Counted from the first letter of the stretch, positions 17,943 through 26,502 are shown. The stretch: DNA of 64,000 nt from JBOEGW01 sp050633625 (GCA_050633625.1 JBOEGW010000011.1:468424-532423), one strand, 5' to 3'. The notes: generated from the sequence alone by a model not told the origin. Numbers and translations: made by a program.

Positions 17943-19292
17943 TTACCCGGCGGTAATGTTCTGGCCAAGCTCAACATAAATGTCGCCGGTGGTAGCAGAG
18001 GCTCCGCCCCGCAAGATCGCCATTGTCTCACCGTTCACAGATACGATCCCATCCAAACCATCCAAAGAGGGCGTAACAGCAACCTCCATGTCGCCCCAGG
18101 CGCCTTCGGGATCAAGAGTAATGCGCAAGGTATCAATGCCGTTTTCAAAATCGGTGATCTGCGCAACGCTTTCGCTCATCCCGTCATTGTAGAGCCAAAA
18201 GGTATCCATACCACTGCCACCCGTGGCAGTGTCCTCACTGTCGATGATCAACGTGTCGTCGCCTGCGCCGCCATCAAGCGTGTCAGTGGCTCCGTCGATA
18301 TGCCAGCCAAATTCCTGATGTTCCCCGTGAACCTCTTGTTCGGCGCGGCCGTGGTGATCAATCACGTCATCCCCGTCACCGCCTGACAAGGTGTCGGCGC
18401 CAAAACCGCCGGAAATCCGGTCGTCGCCCGCGCCCCCATCAATTGTATCGTCGTCTTGGGTGTCCGCATCATCCGCACCATGCGCGCCGCCCCGCAACAC
18501 CTCATCACCAGCCCCTCCTTGCAGGGTGTCATCGCCCTCGCCGCCATCAAGGTAAGTTTGTGCCGCGCTGCCCGCCAATGTGTCGTTTCCTGCTCCGCCG
18601 AACAGGGCGGCCGCCCCTTCACCTGCCGAAAGCGTGTCGTCCCCGGTCCCGCCAAACGCGTAAGCGGCTTCATCGCCAGTGGTGATCACATCATTGCCCG
18701 CGCCGCCATCGACAACATTCACGTCACCTTCCGTCTGCAGGACAGGCGTGCCATCCCAGTCGGACAGCGTCCCTTCGCCGGTGCCTGTTTCCGCGTCATC
18801 TGCAAGCGCAACACTCTGATCCCCCGCGCCCAGTTCAACGTCTTGAGTGTCGTCAATTGTGGTGCCTAGATAACCGATGCCTGAACTGGCGTCGGTTTGC
18901 TCTGTGAGCAGATGTTGCAAGTGCGTGCCATCCCCGTCGATAAAGAACTCCTCATCGGGTTTGTCGTTGGGATCAAGGATGTCATCGGCGTCAACCACGT
19001 CCCCTTCAAGGGGAGTCTCATCATCGGTGTTCGGGGAGATTTCACTTGAAGGATCCACCGGGTCGCCCTCAATGGGCGTCTCATCCTCAATGACGGGGCT
19101 GAGCGGATCGGAGTCCGCTTGGGTTTGAGGGGGGCCCATAAATTCATCGGAGACCGATTGCGTTTCGGTAGAACTCTCATAGCCTTGGCCGGTCCCTTCC
19201 TCGCCGTCATCAGACTCTTCATCAGACCCGGCGACCATGTCGCCAAGTATGAACAAGGGGAAGAACCCCAAAATCAGAAATAAAAATCCCAT
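17943..19292 (-). CDS. Membrane-anchored RTX-type calcium-binding protein
   Basis: About 449 residues. An N-terminal hydrophobic segment (MGFLFLILGFFPLFILGDMV) is followed by a very acidic Asp/Glu/Ser/Pro linker of about 170 residues. About ten RTX nonapeptides of the GGxGxDxLx type (for example GGAGNDTLA, GGEGDDTLQ, GGDGDDVID) lie at about 195-360. The last 90 residues form a beta-rich cap (ITDFENGIDTLRI). RTX repeats bind calcium outside the cell. ATGs at 19292 and 19322 are both possible; the first has a GGGGTGG upstream. No exporter is adjacent; the type I exporter at 0.1-3.6 kb is the nearest candidate. Confidence 0.8.
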   Translation of the reverse strand: MGFLFLILGFFPLFILGDMVAGSDEESDDGEEGTGQGYESSTETQSVSDEFMGPPQTQADSDPLSPVIEDETPIEGDPVDPSSEISPNTDDETPLEGDVVDADDILDPNDKPDEEFFIDGDGTHLQHLLTEQTDASSGIGYLGTTIDDTQDVELGAGDQSVALADDAETGTGEGTLSDWDGTPVLQTEGDVNVVDGGAGNDVITTGDEAAYAFGGTGDDTLSAGEGAAALFGGAGNDTLAGSAAQTYLDGGEGDDTLQGGAGDEVLRGGAHGADDADTQDDDTIDGGAGDDRISGGFGADTLSGGDGDDVIDHHGRAEQEVHGEHQEFGWHIDGATDTLDGGAGDDTLIIDSEDTATGGSGMDTFWLYNDGMSESVAQITDFENGIDTLRITLDPEGAWGDMEVAVTPSLDGLDGIVSVNGETMAILRGGASATTGDIYVELGQNITAG

Positions 19293-19443
19293 AGCGCCAC
19301 CCCAAATAGCTCTCAAGAACATAGCACGAACCGCCGCGACGTGGTGGAAATAGTACCTAAAACTGAATCGATCACCGGGGCAAAAGAGCAAAGGCATTGC
19401 GCCAAAAACTCTGAACGGTATCGTAGCCGGATAGGAGGTGGGT

Positions 19444-19743
19444 ATGAGTGACCAACACACAGACAACGTGGAAAGCGTTGATTTGAGTGCAGAAGTGAGA
19501 GCGCTGCGCGATGAGGTCGCACGTATGAACAACCATAGGTTCATCCGCCTCCATGACAGCATTTTGAAGCTCGGATTGTTCCAACTTTATAGGGGTTTAG
19601 CCTTTGGATTAGGGTCCGTTCTTGGCGCAACAATCCTTGTCTCTACGCTGGTCTATCTCCTGAGTTCGGTCGATTTCATTCCGGTCATTGGCGATTGGGC
19701 GCAACAGGTGATCGACCAATTGGATGCTCCGACTGGCCAATAA
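19444..19743 (+). CDS. DUF5665-like membrane protein
   Basis: A 99-residue protein with a short coiled-coil N-terminus (LSAEVRALRDEVARMNNHRF), an amphipathic segment, and one glycine-rich hydrophobic helix (GLAFGLGSVLGATILVSTLV). Order and length match DUF5665, whose function is unknown. TAGGAGG lies five bases before the ATG at 19444, which decides this start over a GTG at 19438. It is divergent from the RTX gene. Confidence 0.7.
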   Translation: MSDQHTDNVESVDLSAEVRALRDEVARMNNHRFIRLHDSILKLGLFQLYRGLAFGLGSVLGATILVSTLVYLLSSVDFIPVIGDWAQQVIDQLDAPTGQ

Positions 19744-19873
19744 GGCCTTTTTTGCTTCCCTTTGACGTCGAATCTTCCTATACGCGCCCATCTGCACAAC
19801 TGCGGACCTCCACGGGCCCTGCTGGACGACATCCCGGCCTGCGCCATCACTCTAACCTTTAAAGGAGACCCCG

Positions 19874-20143
19874 ATGTCGATTACGCCAGAAGAAAAAGCA
19901 CGACTCATCAAAGAATTCGGAACGAAAGAAGGCGACACAGGTTCGCCTGAAGTTCAGATCGCAATCTTGAGCTCGCGCATCGCAACTTTAACAGAGCATT
20001 TCAAAACGCACAAAAAGGACAACCACGGCCGTCGCGGGCTGTTGAAAATGGTTGCCCTGCGTCGCAAGCTGCTCGACTACGTTAAAGGCAATGACGAAGC
20101 ACGCTACCAAGACCTGATCAAACGTCTCGGGATTCGCCGGTAA
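19874..20143 (+). CDS. rpsO: 30S ribosomal protein S15
   Basis: Primary 16S rRNA-binding protein of the 30S platform, 89 residues. The whole sequence is typical: DTGSPEVQIAILSSRIATLT, HKKDNHGRRGLLKMVALRRK and the end YQDLIKRLGIRR. AAAGGAGACCCC precedes the ATG. S15 often represses its own translation through a 5' structure; I could not identify one with confidence. A strong terminator follows, so rpsO is monocistronic here and not joined to pnp. Confidence 0.98.
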   Translation: MSITPEEKARLIKEFGTKEGDTGSPEVQIAILSSRIATLTEHFKTHKKDNHGRRGLLKMVALRRKLLDYVKGNDEARYQDLIKRLGIRR

Positions 20144-20203
20144 TCACATCGCACACTTCGCGATGGTCGGTGTAGGTTAAACCTGACCCGATAGTGAGAA
20201 CAT

Positions 20204-20236
20204 AAACGCCCGCTCAGAAATGAGTGGGCGTTTTGC
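20204..20236 (+). terminator. Rho-independent terminator of rpsO
   Basis: AAACGCCCGCTCA (20204-20216) pairs with TGAGTGGGCGTTT across a GAAA loop and runs into TTTTGCTTT. The A-run on the other side lets it also serve the convergent DUF2007 gene. Confidence 0.88.
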
Positions 20237-20237
20237 T

Positions 20238-20582
20238 TTAGGCTTGGGCCGGGGCGCTGTAGCGTCCATTTGGGGTCGCGAGGATCGTTCCGCGTGGATG
20301 GATCGGAACGGTGTACATCACAGTGGCAAGGGTCATTACGATCAGCGGGATCAGGCGCGGTGTGCGCCAGCTTGGCAGGGGCGCATCGGCGAGAACCACA
20401 AGCGCCTCCTCAGTGTAGCTATTCGGGACCACTATGCGGATGCCGCCCATCGCGCCGCCAATCTTGCAATCGACAATCGCCGTATGAAAATCGTGGGAAA
20501 ACACTGGAATTTCACAGGCTTCCAATCGGGAAATTACAAGCGCGGCATCCGCACCGCTGTAGGCGTAAGCAACGACTTTCAA
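20238..20582 (-). CDS. DUF2007-like protein
   Basis: A 114-residue protein. The N-terminal half, KVVAYAYSGADAALVISRLE then GGIRIVVPNSYTEEALVVL, looks like the DUF2007 fold (putative signal-transducing, two-strand/helix repeat). The C-terminal part has one hydrophobic helix (LIPLIVMTLATVMYTV). I chose the TTG at 20582 because GGAGG lies nine bases upstream. The frame could extend to a TTG at 20606. Function unknown. Confidence 0.65.
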   Translation of the reverse strand: MKVVAYAYSGADAALVISRLEACEIPVFSHDFHTAIVDCKIGGAMGGIRIVVPNSYTEEALVVLADAPLPSWRTPRLIPLIVMTLATVMYTVPIHPRGTILATPNGRYSAPAQA

Positions 20583-20644
20583 ATGAACAATCCTCCAAAT
20601 ACTCAAGAAAGATGGGGATTTAGAGGCAATTTTTCAAGGGGTTG

Positions 20645-21166
20645 TTAGCCGGATACCATGCGTTTGAGTGTCCCGTCGCGCCGTTTGAGCGCCCCGGCAA
20701 TATGAACCAGCAGCACGATAAATAACAGTTTCGTAAGGATGCCATGCGCAACAAACGCTGTCTTGTCCCAAGCCTCGGATACGGGCGCGATGGGGGGCAA
20801 TGTCACGCCCCATAATGATACATCAATCCCGGTTGCCGCCGCTCCGATCCAGCCAGAGAGCGGCACCAAAAGCAACAAAGCATAAAGCAAATGATGCGCC
20901 GTTTTGGCCGCGACCTCTTGCCAACGCGGGGCGGGCAGCGGTGCCGGGGGCGGCGAAACTCTGTGCCAAATGATCCGAAACACAGCGAGCAAGAGCATGC
21001 TTAGCCCGAGCGATTTATGAAGGCCGAAAAGCCACAAATTTGAAAGGCCGGGCGTCATGTTGTCAATGTAAGTACCGAGCGCGAGCAGCGCGATAATCCC
21101 CACGGCCATGACCCAGTGGATCGCCCGCGACAACAGCCCAAAGCGGGCCGGAGTATTTGCGATCAT
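20645..21166 (-). CDS. Cytochrome b561-family protein
   Basis: A 173-residue inner-membrane di-heme b cytochrome of the bacterial b561 (CybB) family. Four hydrophobic helices are visible, with candidate heme-ligand histidines in SRAIHWVM, FGLHKSLG, AKTAHHLLYA and FVAHGILTK, the last two helices containing VHIAGALKRRDG. The family passes electrons between quinol and periplasmic partners. Its start overlaps the stop of the yceI-type gene by four bases, so the two are co-translated. Confidence 0.88.
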   Translation of the reverse strand: MIANTPARFGLLSRAIHWVMAVGIIALLALGTYIDNMTPGLSNLWLFGLHKSLGLSMLLLAVFRIIWHRVSPPPAPLPAPRWQEVAAKTAHHLLYALLLLVPLSGWIGAAATGIDVSLWGVTLPPIAPVSEAWDKTAFVAHGILTKLLFIVLLVHIAGALKRRDGTLKRMVSG

Positions 21167-21726
21167 TGCCGAGTCATCCGGGCGACGATTTTGATGGTAA
21201 TCTTGTCAGACACCATGTCGCTCCATCCATCTGCGCCAAAGTCAGACCTGTTCACGCTTCCCGTCAGATGCGCAGCCATTCGCGAAAAATCGCCCTCCGC
21301 GCTGCCTTTTTGACGGTAGACCTCGGCGTCGAGCGTTACCGGGCGTGTCACGCCGCGAATCGTGACTTGGCCAACAACGCGCGCTTTGGGGGTTTCCAGT
21401 TTCATGTTTGTGGTCTTGAACGTCAGGGTTGGATGACGTTTTGCATCCAGAACTTTTGGTCCGCGCATAGCTTGTTGGGCGAAGGGAAAGCTCGCGGTTG
21501 CGCCGGTTGTGTTGAGCGTCACAGCCACAGAAGACCGGGCGTTTTCTTCAAAATCCAAGGCGATCTGTGCCGAACCAATGGGTAATGTGCCATTGATCGG
21601 GTCTTGGCCGAACATGACTTGATAGGTCACCGACGAGTTTGATTTATCGAGCGCATAGCTGACGGGGGCACCAAAGCTTGGAAGCGAAAAGGCAAGAAGG
21701 GCAATACAGGTCAAAAAATGTTTCAT
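21163..21726 (-). CDS. YceI-family periplasmic lipid-binding protein
   Basis: A 187-residue protein with a Sec signal (MKHFLTCIALLAFSLPSFG, cleavage near residue 19) and a lipocalin-like YceI domain: YALDKSNSSVTYQVMFGQ, TFKTTNMKL, GQVTIRGVTRPVTLDAEV. YceI proteins bind long isoprenoid chains such as ubiquinone precursors. The start at 21726 is chosen because it gives the signal peptide. Pairing with cytochrome b561 is recurrent and fits a quinone-related periplasmic role. Confidence 0.88.
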   Translation of the reverse strand: MKHFLTCIALLAFSLPSFGAPVSYALDKSNSSVTYQVMFGQDPINGTLPIGSAQIALDFEENARSSVAVTLNTTGATASFPFAQQAMRGPKVLDAKRHPTLTFKTTNMKLETPKARVVGQVTIRGVTRPVTLDAEVYRQKGSAEGDFSRMAAHLTGSVNRSDFGADGWSDMVSDKITIKIVARMTRQ

Positions 21727-21921
21727 GGCGCCAGTATGCCCGAGAACTGCCTTGCCTCCAAACATCCATTCGCGCCAAGTCACGTTTGAAAAAAGGGCAT
21801 GCGCAAAGAAACAGATCACATTTTCGTTCCCTTGAGGCGGCCCAGCTTTATTTTCCGGGGCGCGCTCTTATCTAAAGGGAATGGGGAGGATTGAGTCATT
21901 GTTCATGTAAGGAATAGGATC

Positions 21922-22506
21922 ATGGTACAGCCTTTCGAAACACCCAAAGAACGCTTGTTTTTCCCCTTCTTGTCAGGGTTTTATGCTCAGTTTGCGCAGC
22001 CAGCGGGCTGGGTTGCCTTTCGCGTGGTCATTGGCGGCATGCTGATGATCGAGGGTTGGAGCAAAATCCAAGATCCAATGGCCTTGTCTGGCTTTGTCGA
22101 AAGCCTTGGGATCGGGCCTGGCTGGTTTTTTTCTCCGCTTATTGCGATTGTGAACTTCTTTGGCGGTGCCTTGATTGTTGCTGGTTTTCTGACGCGACCA
22201 GCGGCCCTTGCGAACGCTGTCATGTTGCTCGTGACGCTTTGGTTCCACATGACCCATCCGTTTGGCGATGCGTTCCTCACTCAACAAGGGATTGCCTATC
22301 TCACGGCCAACCCTGATTTGCTGACAACAGCCGGGCAAACTCAGCTTTTGCCTGATGGTGGTGCGGCGTTCTTGAATGGCGGCACTGGGGTGCAACTGAA
22401 AGCGAACACCAATTCGTTGTTCTGGGCCGCGGGCGCCGCATTGATCGCGGCTTTCGGTGGCGGAGCGTTTTCGGTGGATCGGTTGTGGATGCGAAAAGAA
22501 TTCTGA
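21922..22506 (+). CDS. DoxX-family membrane protein
   Basis: A 194-residue protein with four to five membrane segments. WVAFRVVIGGMLMIEGWSKI followed by FFGGALIVAGFLTRPAALAN is characteristic of DoxX/TQO small-subunit-like proteins. The insert between helices three and four (about 115-160) is hydrophilic. Family members are linked to thiosulfate:quinone reduction and redox stress, but many, like this one, have no assigned partner. TAAGGAATAGGATC precedes the ATG. Confidence 0.82.
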   Translation: MVQPFETPKERLFFPFLSGFYAQFAQPAGWVAFRVVIGGMLMIEGWSKIQDPMALSGFVESLGIGPGWFFSPLIAIVNFFGGALIVAGFLTRPAALANAVMLLVTLWFHMTHPFGDAFLTQQGIAYLTANPDLLTTAGQTQLLPDGGAAFLNGGTGVQLKANTNSLFWAAGAALIAAFGGGAFSVDRLWMRKEF

Positions 22507-22515
22507 TCGGTTCAG

Positions 22516-22540
22516 TGCGGGGCCTTATTGGGCCTCGCAT
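22516..22540 (+). terminator. Possible terminator after the DoxX gene
   Basis: TGCGGGGCC (22516-22524) pairs with GGCCTCGCA (22531-22539), one G-T pair, loop TTATTG. The T-run GTTTTT is 12 bases further on, so termination may be weak. Confidence 0.5.
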
Positions 22541-22695
22541 TGCCGTGCGTTTTTCACACACAAATGCCAGACGCACCTGCCCTCTTCCCACAGGGGCCTT
22601 TTTCCTGTATGTGCGCGGCATCTGAGACGTGACGCTCTGACCCTGGCGCATGAAAAGGTATGAAGGGTCGGTGGCAATGGGGCCACTATGATAAC

Positions 22696-22724
22696 GGGAG
22701 ACCCGGAGGGCCGGGAGTGCTCCC
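22696..22724 (+). promoter_or_regulatory. Two-tier hairpin in the pnp leader
   Basis: GGGAG (22696-22700) pairs with CTCCC (22720-22724), enclosing CCCGG (22702-22706) paired with CCGGG (22711-22715). It ends four bases before the ribosome site AAAGGAAAC. In E. coli, pnp is autoregulated through a 5' stem-loop cut by RNase III and then degraded by PNPase; this hairpin is well placed for a similar role. Confidence 0.5.
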
Positions 22725-22739
22725 TAAAGGAAACGATAC

Positions 22740-24887
22740 ATGTTTAATGTGACTAAGAAATCCATCCAGTGGGGCGAAGAAGAGCTTACACTGGAAACTG
22801 GCAAGGTTGCCCGTCAAGCAGACGGTTCGGTAATCGCGACGCTTGGCGAAACCTCCGTGATGGCCAATGTGACCTTCGCAAAAGAACAAAAACCCGGTCA
22901 GGACTTTTTCCCTTTGACCGTGCACTACGGCGAAAAATACTACGCCGCGGGCAAAATCCCAGGTGGCTTCTTCAAACGTGAAGCGCGCCCAACCGAAAAA
23001 GAAACACTGACGTCGCGCTTGATCGATCGTCCGATCCGCCCCTTGTTCGTGCCGGGCTTTAAGCATGAAGTTTTGGTGATTTGTACTGTTCTGTCGCATG
23101 ACCTCGTCAATGACCCGGACATTGTTGCAATGATCGCCGCCTCCGCTGCGCTGACAATTTCCGGTGCGCCGTTCCGTGGCCCGATTGCCGCGGCGCGTGT
23201 TGGGTATGAGGATGGCGAATACATCCTGAACCCGACCTGCGACGACATGCACCTGTTGCGCAATAACCCTGATCAACGTCTCGACCTTGTTGTGGCCGGC
23301 ACCAAAGACGCCGTGATGATGGTTGAATCTGAGGCGTATGAGCTGACTGAAGAAGAAATGCTTGGCGCTGTGAACTTTGCGCATCAGCAAATTCAGCCTG
23401 TTATCGATCTGATCATTGATCTGGCCGAAGAGTGCGCCAAAGAGCCATTCGACTTCACACCTGCAGATTACAGCGATTTGTACGACGCGGTGAAAGCAGC
23501 GGGCGAAGACAAGATCCGCGCCGCATACGCCAACACCGACAAGCAAGAACGCGTTGCGGCTATCAATGAAGCCCGCGAAGCGATCAAAGCGGCATTGAGC
23601 GAAGAGCAACTGGCCGATGAAAACCTTGGTTCGGCGCTGAAGAAACTCGAAAGCGCGGTTGTACGCGGTGACGTTGTGAAATCCGGGAAACGGATTGATG
23701 GTCGTGATCTGGCAACTGTGCGCCCGATCGAGAGCCAAGTTGGCATCTTGCCTCGGACCCACGGGTCGTCCTTGTTTACGCGCGGCGAAACGCAAGGTTT
23801 GGTTGTGACCACATTGGGCACCGGCGATGATGAGCAAATGATCGACGCGCTCACTGGCACCTATAAATCAAACTTCATCCTGCACTACAACTTCCCGCCC
23901 TATTCGGTTGGTGAAGTGGGTCGCTTTGGCTTCACAGGTCGTCGCGAAATCGGTCACGGTAAACTCGCATGGCGCGCGCTTCAGGCGGTTCTGCCATCTG
24001 CGACAGACTTCCCATATACGATCCGCGTTGTTTCCGAGATCACCGAGTCAAACGGCTCGTCCTCGATGGCGTCGGTTTGTGGTGGTTCGTTGTCGATGAT
24101 GGATGCGGCTGTGCCCCTTAAGGCGCCTGTTGCTGGTGTGGCCATGGGCTTGATCCTCGAAGAGGACGGCTCTTATGCTGTTTTGTCCGATATTCTGGGC
24201 GACGAAGATCACCTTGGCGACATGGACTTTAAAGTGGCAGGGACCGAAAACGGCATCACCTCGCTGCAAATGGACATCAAAGTTGCTGGGATCACACCAG
24301 AAATCATGGAGAAAGCCTTGGCTCAAGCCAAAGACGGCCGTCTCCACATCCTTGGTGAAATGAACAAGGCGCTGTCTGCTGGCCGTGACGAGTTCTCCGC
24401 CCACGCACCGCGCATTGAAACCATGCAAGTCCCAACCGATAAGATCCGTGAAGTGATCGGCTCGGGCGGTAAGGTGATCCGCGAAATCGTTGAAGTGTCT
24501 GGCGCGAAAGTCGACATCAATGACGATGGGATCATCAAAATTGCGTCGCCAAACGGTGATGCAATTCAAAAAGCCTACGACATGATCCACTCGATCGTCG
24601 CAGAGCCAGAAGAAAATGCCATCTACAAAGGTAAAGTCGTGAAAATCGTCGATTTTGGCGCCTTCGTGAACTTCTTCGGCAAACGTGACGGCCTCGTGCA
24701 CGTTTCGCAAATCGAAAACCGCCGTCTGAACCATCCATCGGATGTGCTCAAAGAAGGCCAAGAAGTTTTCGTGAAACTCTTGGGCTTTGATGATCGCGGC
24801 AAAGTGCGCCTCGCCATGAAAATGGTCGATCAAGAGACTGGCGAAGAGCTGGCTCCGGAAGAGAAAAAGAAAAAAGACGACGAGTAA
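22740..24887 (+). CDS. pnp: Polynucleotide phosphorylase
   Basis: 3'-5' phosphorolytic exoribonuclease of the RNA degradosome, 715 residues, full length. Two RNase PH domains flank a helical domain: ARPTEKETLTSRLIDRPIRP in the first, and the second begins near KRIDGRDLATVRPI and includes GSSSMASVCGGSLSMMDA. The KH domain shows IREVIGSGGKVIREIVE (about 566-582) and the S1 domain VKIVDFGAFVNFFGKRDGLV. A Lys-rich acidic tail ends it. The leader hairpin suggests autoregulation. Confidence 0.98.
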   Translation: MFNVTKKSIQWGEEELTLETGKVARQADGSVIATLGETSVMANVTFAKEQKPGQDFFPLTVHYGEKYYAAGKIPGGFFKREARPTEKETLTSRLIDRPIRPLFVPGFKHEVLVICTVLSHDLVNDPDIVAMIAASAALTISGAPFRGPIAAARVGYEDGEYILNPTCDDMHLLRNNPDQRLDLVVAGTKDAVMMVESEAYELTEEEMLGAVNFAHQQIQPVIDLIIDLAEECAKEPFDFTPADYSDLYDAVKAAGEDKIRAAYANTDKQERVAAINEAREAIKAALSEEQLADENLGSALKKLESAVVRGDVVKSGKRIDGRDLATVRPIESQVGILPRTHGSSLFTRGETQGLVVTTLGTGDDEQMIDALTGTYKSNFILHYNFPPYSVGEVGRFGFTGRREIGHGKLAWRALQAVLPSATDFPYTIRVVSEITESNGSSSMASVCGGSLSMMDAAVPLKAPVAGVAMGLILEEDGSYAVLSDILGDEDHLGDMDFKVAGTENGITSLQMDIKVAGITPEIMEKALAQAKDGRLHILGEMNKALSAGRDEFSAHAPRIETMQVPTDKIREVIGSGGKVIREIVEVSGAKVDINDDGIIKIASPNGDAIQKAYDMIHSIVAEPEENAIYKGKVVKIVDFGAFVNFFGKRDGLVHVSQIENRRLNHPSDVLKEGQEVFVKLLGFDDRGKVRLAMKMVDQETGEELAPEEKKKKDDE

Positions 24888-24908
24888 TCACTCGTCCCTT
24901 TGAAAACG

Positions 24909-24937
24909 AAGCCCCGGTGGAAACGCCGGGGCTTTTG
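24909..24937 (+). terminator. Rho-independent terminator of pnp
   Basis: AAGCCCCGG (24909-24917) pairs with CCGGGGCTT (24926-24934), followed by TTGTGTTT. Confidence 0.88.
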
Positions 24938-25004
24938 TGTTTGAGGGGTTGTCTGGCCCGGATACAGCGCCAAATATGACAGGTGCACTTGAGGTCGTTA
25001 TGCA

Positions 25005-25562
25005 ATGTTTCTTATCGTGATTTCTGTGTCTTTGTCGGCGGCTCTATTGATAGCCGCAATGGCTCTGGCCACGCTTTGGCGCCCTGCGCTCCAGTTCTGG
25101 CCTCCCCCCAAGAAGGGTAGCTGGCAGGACCATATTTTCCGCCTTCTATTTCGGGCCTTGGTCTATTGCGGGCTCGTAGCGAGTGCCTTGTGGCTTTGGC
25201 AGAGCGGGTGGCCAGGTGGCATCGTTCCGATCATGGGCGCGGTGCTTGTTGTGCTGGGTTTTGGCGGTGCGTTTGGCAGCACCAGTGAACTCGGCTGGAA
25301 GAACGCCTTTGGCGACAACAAAGGGCTGATCACAAGCGGGTTGTTTCGGTTCAGCCGCAATCCGATTTATGTCATGACGTGGGTCGGGCTTTTGGGTTGG
25401 GGTTTGGTGGTTCAAGCGCCGCTTGTGTGGACGATGCTCGGCATGTGGGCGTTGATCTATGTGATTGTGACACGACTGGAGGAGCCATGGTTGCACCGGC
25501 AATACGGGGCAGCCTATGCTGCCTATTGTGCCAAGACGCCACGGTTTTTGCTGATCAAATAG
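25005..25562 (+). CDS. Isoprenylcysteine carboxyl methyltransferase-like membrane protein
   Basis: A 185-residue membrane protein with about four hydrophobic segments. The C-terminal half has GLFRFSRNPIYVMTWVGLLG, then EEPWLHRQYGAAYAAYCAKT, the SAM-binding region of the ICMT/PEMT-type methyltransferases. Bacterial members methylate varied lipids or small molecules; this substrate is unknown. The last eight bases overlap the 3' end of the convergent phosphatase gene. Confidence 0.82.
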   Translation: MFLIVISVSLSAALLIAAMALATLWRPALQFWPPPKKGSWQDHIFRLLFRALVYCGLVASALWLWQSGWPGGIVPIMGAVLVVLGFGGAFGSTSELGWKNAFGDNKGLITSGLFRFSRNPIYVMTWVGLLGWGLVVQAPLVWTMLGMWALIYVIVTRLEEPWLHRQYGAAYAAYCAKTPRFLLIK

Positions 25563-26292
25563 GGTCGACGTTGATCCGCCCTTCCTGCGTCAAGCGCCAG
25601 ACATTTCTTCCGTCAATCACCACAACCGACAGCGCCTTTCCAAAGGCCGCGCCGGTGTCGATGTTGAGCCGATTGCCGTGATGTTCCACCGTTTCGACAG
25701 GGGTATGACCATGGATGACAAACGCGCCGTGATCCGCTTTGCTTTCATGAAATTCTTCACGAATCCAAAGGAGGTCCATCTCGTCTTGATCCTCAAGCGC
25801 AACACCGGGGCGAATACCTGCGTGACAAAAAAACAAATCACCCAATCGGTATTGTAACGGCAGATTGGCAACGAAATTGATATGGGCCTGAGGCACGGTC
25901 TCGCGGGCCATTTCATGCGCGACTTGCGTGCGTGTGCGCTCCGGAAAGACGACCCCATAAGAGGCGAGCGTTTCCATGCCGCCAATTTTGGCATGCAGCC
26001 AGTGATAGCCGACAAGCAAAAATGGATCGTGACGCGGGAAATCCTCAAACCACCACTCCATCAACCGATCATGATTGCCTTTGAGTGTCACCCAGTTTTC
26101 GCCGCGTTCGTGGCCTGCGATTAAATAATCCAGCACGCCTTTCGTGTCTGGCCCACGATCACAGAGATCACCAATATGAATGATGGGCGCGTCCACTGTT
26201 CCATGCGCGGCGCGATCCGCTTCGATCAAGGCATGTGCCGCAGTGAGCTTGTCCAGATGACCATGAATGTCACCAATGGCGTAGGCAGTCAT
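25555..26292 (-). CDS. Calcineurin-like metallophosphoesterase (PPP-type)
   Basis: A 245-residue cytoplasmic phosphatase. The metal ligands are in GDIHGHLDKL (D8, H10), GDLCDRG (41-47) and LKGNHDR (70-76), plus HAGIRPG and FVIHGHTPV later, so the active site is complete. The layout is that of bacterial PrpA/ApaH-like serine/threonine phosphatases. The target may be phosphoprotein or dinucleoside polyphosphate. The DUF1674 gene lies 30 bases upstream in the same direction. Confidence 0.9.
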   Translation of the reverse strand: MTAYAIGDIHGHLDKLTAAHALIEADRAAHGTVDAPIIHIGDLCDRGPDTKGVLDYLIAGHERGENWVTLKGNHDRLMEWWFEDFPRHDPFLLVGYHWLHAKIGGMETLASYGVVFPERTRTQVAHEMARETVPQAHINFVANLPLQYRLGDLFFCHAGIRPGVALEDQDEMDLLWIREEFHESKADHGAFVIHGHTPVETVEHHGNRLNIDTGAAFGKALSVVVIDGRNVWRLTQEGRINVDPI

Positions 26293-26322
26293 AAAATGTC
26301 CTTAGAAATGCTCTGGGCGCAG

Positions 26323-26502
26323 TCAGAAATCGATTGCGATACCTTTTTTCTCATAATCACCGTAGCGCACCGGCTCAGGTCCGTCGCGGCCACCAAGCTC
26401 GACAGGGAGCGGCGCGGCTTTTGCTGCTTCCTTGCGGCGGGCTTCGGCTTCGGCCAAGGCGCGCTTTGCGGCGGGGGGGAGGTCCGGTTTCTCTTCGCTC
26501 AT
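26323..26502 (-). CDS. DUF1674 protein, SdhAF4-like succinate dehydrogenase assembly factor
   Basis: A 59-residue protein: MSEEKPDLPPAAKRALAEAE, an Arg/Lys/Ala helix, and the signature end ELGGRDGPEPVRYGDYEKKG then IAIDF. This tail is the conserved core of DUF1674, the bacterial relative of mitochondrial SDHAF4, which helps assemble flavinylated SdhA. No sdh genes are nearby. The start at 26502 has AAGGAAGC upstream. Confidence 0.85.
   Translation of the reverse strand: MSEEKPDLPPAAKRALAEAEARRKEAAKAAPLPVELGGRDGPEPVRYGDYEKKGIAIDF

Noticed and set aside
17943..19292. RTX repeat region as a DNA satellite or CRISPR-like array
   Set aside because: The repeats are periodic only at protein level (GGxGxD), with variable spacing and codons.
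19744..19873. A sigma-70 promoter for rpsO using TTGACG and TATACG
   Set aside because: The two hexamers are only 11 bases apart, too close for a functional pair.
22686..23837. A 383-codon open frame antisense to pnp
   Set aside because: Shadow of the pnp reading frame with no recognisable domain.
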